Positions 33,904-35,577 of a DNA stretch of 35,577 nt are shown here, one piece after another. How positions within the stretch are numbered: the first letter of the stretch is position 1; every line of letters starts with the position of its first letter. The notes under the pieces were generated by a model. It was given only the letters and a program-made list of their open reading frames with translations. It made no database searches and was not told where the DNA came from. Origin of the DNA: an uncultured Fibrobacter sp. (GTDB taxonomy: Bacteria; Fibrobacterota; Fibrobacteria; Fibrobacterales; Fibrobacteraceae); NCBI GenBank assembly GCA_946186895.1, contig CAMHOW010000023.1, forward strand, positions 1 through 35,577. The letters run 5' to 3'. The position numbers and the translations under genes were made by a program.

Positions 33904-34605
33904 ATGAAAAAGCTTCTGCTCTTGTTGGTCGTTCTTTTGGTGGTGCCCTCTTTTGGCGAGGAATCTGCGCCTAAGCAAAGGCGTAGAAGTAGTTTCTATT
34001 TTGACGCTACGGTAGGTGTAGCTCTACGTTATCTTTGGGCGGACCAGATAGTTCGTGAAACATCGGGGGCAGGTACAGGATGCCATTTTGAGCCCGATGG
34101 ACGTTATGTGTGTAACAAGAAATCTCTTAGTGGAAAGCCTGTTGCCGATGAAAAGAAAATTAGTTATATGGGCTTTGGGCCCTTGTTCTCAGTGCGGTTT
34201 GGTTGTTTGATAAAGGGTGTCTTTGCCATTTTCGCAAATTTAGAACTAGAACAAACCGATGGAAGTGTTTATGGCCGCGAAGAAGACTATAAAGTTCGAC
34301 CGAGATCCTCCTTTTTGGGCGGTGGCCCAGGTGTTGCTTTCTACCCCTTCCGCCATTCCGCAAATGCCACCAAGAATATCTACATAGTTGGCGCAGTCAA
34401 TTTGTTTGTGGGTGATGGCGGCGGCATTGATTCCTTCGGACCTGGTTTTATGATTGAAACAGGTTACCTTTATCCCGTGTTGGAACAACTCAACCTCGGT
34501 TTTGCCGCTGGGGCAGATATTCTTGCCAATGGTGCTTTTGATAGTGATATTAAAAGACAGAGCGGTTACGGCGTTTGGGTAGGCCTCAAGTTCGTGAAGA
34601 AGTGA
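33904..34605 (+). CDS. Small probable outer-membrane beta-barrel protein
   Basis: 233 residues. Signal peptide MKKLLLLLVVLLVVPSFGEE, then an alternating beta pattern with Gly/aromatic strands (FYFDATVGVALRYLW, FGPLFSVRFGCLI, IFANLELEQ, GGGPGVAFYPFR, NIYIVGAVNLFV, GFMIETGYLY, LGFAAGADILA, GYGVWVGLKFVKK). About eight to ten strands fit a small barrel of the OmpW/OmpA-N type. The C-terminus ends in FVKK rather than in a terminal Phe, so BAM recognition may be atypical. AAGGG precedes the ATG. It forms a two-gene unit with the upstream lipoprotein. Function unknown. Confidence 0.6.
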   Translation: MKKLLLLLVVLLVVPSFGEESAPKQRRRSSFYFDATVGVALRYLWADQIVRETSGAGTGCHFEPDGRYVCNKKSLSGKPVADEKKISYMGFGPLFSVRFGCLIKGVFAIFANLELEQTDGSVYGREEDYKVRPRSSFLGGGPGVAFYPFRHSANATKNIYIVGAVNLFVGDGGGIDSFGPGFMIETGYLYPVLEQLNLGFAAGADILANGAFDSDIKRQSGYGVWVGLKFVKK

Positions 34606-34611
34606 GCCCTA

Positions 34612-34681
34612 TTGTCATCCCCGCGCCCCTCACTTGTCATCCCCGCTTCCACCTTGTCATCCCCGTGCAGGCGGGGATCTC
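34612..34681. repeat. Cluster of three TTGTCATCCCCG repeats, last one palindromic
   Basis: TTGTCATCCCCG occurs at 34612, 34634 and 34654 (spacings 22 and 20). The third completes a hairpin, ATCCCCG-TGCAGG-CGGGGAT (34659-34678), followed by CTCC, matching the element at 5652-5672. It fills the whole gap between the convergent barrel gene and rarA and may serve as their terminator. Confidence 0.75.
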
Positions 34682-35577
34682 CTATTTAGAATTTCGTTCT
34701 CGTTTAATCTGCTTTAGTTGCGCGAGCCTTTCCCCAAGCGCCTTTTCCTTGCCGTAGGGCTTGGGCTGGTAAATCTCGGTGCCTTCCAGCTGTTTGGGCA
34801 GGTGCTCCTGCGCGGAGTATGCACCCGGGCTGTCGTGGTCGTACTGGTAGTCAACACCATAGCCTAGTTTTTCGCCCACCTTGGTCACGGAATTGCGGAA
34901 GGCCCGCGGCACAGGAAGCGTACCCGTCTGTTTTACGATCTGGTCTGCCTTCATGCCTGCCAGTTCCAGACTATTACTCTTGGGGGCAAGGGACAGGTAC
35001 ACTGCCAGTTCGTCGAGGGCGATAAGCCCTTCGGGTATGCCCATAAAGTCATAGGCCTCGCGAGCGGCAGTGGCCAGCAGTATGGCGTTGGGGTCAGCAA
35101 GCCCGATGTCTTCCATGCTCATGCGCATCAGTCTGCGCAGAATAAAACGCGGGTCTTCGCCGCCCTGCAACATGCGGTGCATCCAGTAGAGGGCTGCATC
35201 GGGGTCGCTTCCGCGTACCGACTTGTGCAGGGCCGAAATCAGGTTGTAATGCTCTTCGCCACTCTTGTCGTAACGCAGGGGCTTCTTGTACTGGAATTCT
35301 TCCAGGAGCTTTTCGTCGATAACCTTGCGGTCTCCCAGGTTCTTGCCAATCCATTCGATTTGGTTTAGCAAAAAGCGGGCGTCGCCATCGGACTGGGCGA
35401 TGAGCTTTTCCACGACGGCGTCTTCGACTTCCACATCCTTCAGTTGCAATCCGCGAGGGTGGTCCCGCAGGGCGCTGAAAATCAGCGTGCGTAAATCTTC
35501 TTTGCTTAAGGGTGCAAAAAGAATCAGCTGGCAGCGGCTGAGTAACGCGCTGTTGACCTCGAACCCCGGGTTCTCGG
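34682..35577 (-). CDS. rarA: Replication-associated recombination protein A (MgsA/RarA), 5' end outside window
   Basis: The frame is open to the window edge, so about 298 C-terminal residues are present and the Walker motifs lie outside. The first visible part, ENPGFEVNSALLSRCQLI, is the sensor/arginine-finger region typical of RarA. It is followed by the lid (SDGDARFLLNQIEWI) and the C-terminal tetramerisation domain (LISALHKSVRGSDPDAALYWMHRM, GGEDPRFILRRLMRMSMEDIGLADPNA, AKSNSL-type and GYQYDHD-type motifs near the end). RarA acts at stalled replication forks and is clamp-loader related. A TTG at 35449 is internal and is not the start. Confidence 0.93.
   Translation of the reverse strand, partial: ENPGFEVNSALLSRCQLILFAPLSKEDLRTLIFSALRDHPRGLQLKDVEVEDAVVEKLIAQSDGDARFLLNQIEWIGKNLGDRKVIDEKLLEEFQYKKPLRYDKSGEEHYNLISALHKSVRGSDPDAALYWMHRMLQGGEDPRFILRRLMRMSMEDIGLADPNAILLATAAREAYDFMGIPEGLIALDELAVYLSLAPKSNSLELAGMKADQIVKQTGTLPVPRAFRNSVTKVGEKLGYGVDYQYDHDSPGAYSAQEHLPKQLEGTEIYQPKPYGKEKALGERLAQLKQIKRERNSK

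Overview
The window looks like chromosomal DNA of a cellulolytic Gram-negative bacterium of the Fibrobacter type. The grounds are several cellulase genes (three GH5, one GH8), lipoprotein signal peptides, large outer-membrane beta-barrels that end in aromatic residues, C-terminal sorting domains of the type-A T9SS style, and promoters of the Bacteroidetes-like TATATTTG kind. The genus is an inference from gene content, not from an rRNA or marker gene.

Layout: (1) 1-3242 is an accessory-looking end. It holds an AT-rich, 5'-truncated superfamily-1 helicase, converging on a PIN toxin / XRE-ImmA antitoxin pair whose promoter lies inside an inverted repeat. (2) 3465-5618 is iorA-iorB (indolepyruvate:ferredoxin oxidoreductase); the alpha subunit lacks the usual C-terminal ferredoxin domain. 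(3) 5705-7780 is an LtaS-like membrane phosphoglycerol transferase. (4) 7940-26122 is a glucan-degradation and surface-binding island. It contains two convergent GH5 lipoproteins, a tightly packed six-gene envelope operon, a GH5 with a T9SS-like C-terminus, a small T9SS-like jelly-roll protein and a GH8 lipoprotein. The envelope operon encodes a secreted jelly-roll protein, three large beta-barrels, a lipoprotein and a GH18-like protein with a substituted catalytic glutamate. (5) 26207-30892 encodes two paralogous double-AAA+ ATPases. They are divergent from lemA and an htpX-like M48 protease (31129-32771). (6) 32809-34605 is a lipoprotein plus a small probable outer-membrane protein. (7) The window ends inside rarA (34682-35577, minus strand).

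The most interesting system is the six-gene operon 11745-21016. It encodes no enzyme that looks active, yet it sits between cellulase genes and encodes barrels, a lipoprotein and two carbohydrate-binding-like proteins. I infer a surface glucan adhesion or uptake complex, analogous to but unrelated to SusCD. A 36-bp near-palindrome lies between this operon and the divergent GH5 gene and could control both. The paired AAA+ proteins beside LemA/HtpX are a second candidate for an uncharacterised system.

No rRNA, tRNA, CRISPR array, transposase or integrase was seen. No stretch over 300 bases lacks a gene; the longest gaps (about 200-270 bases) are divergent promoter regions, described below.
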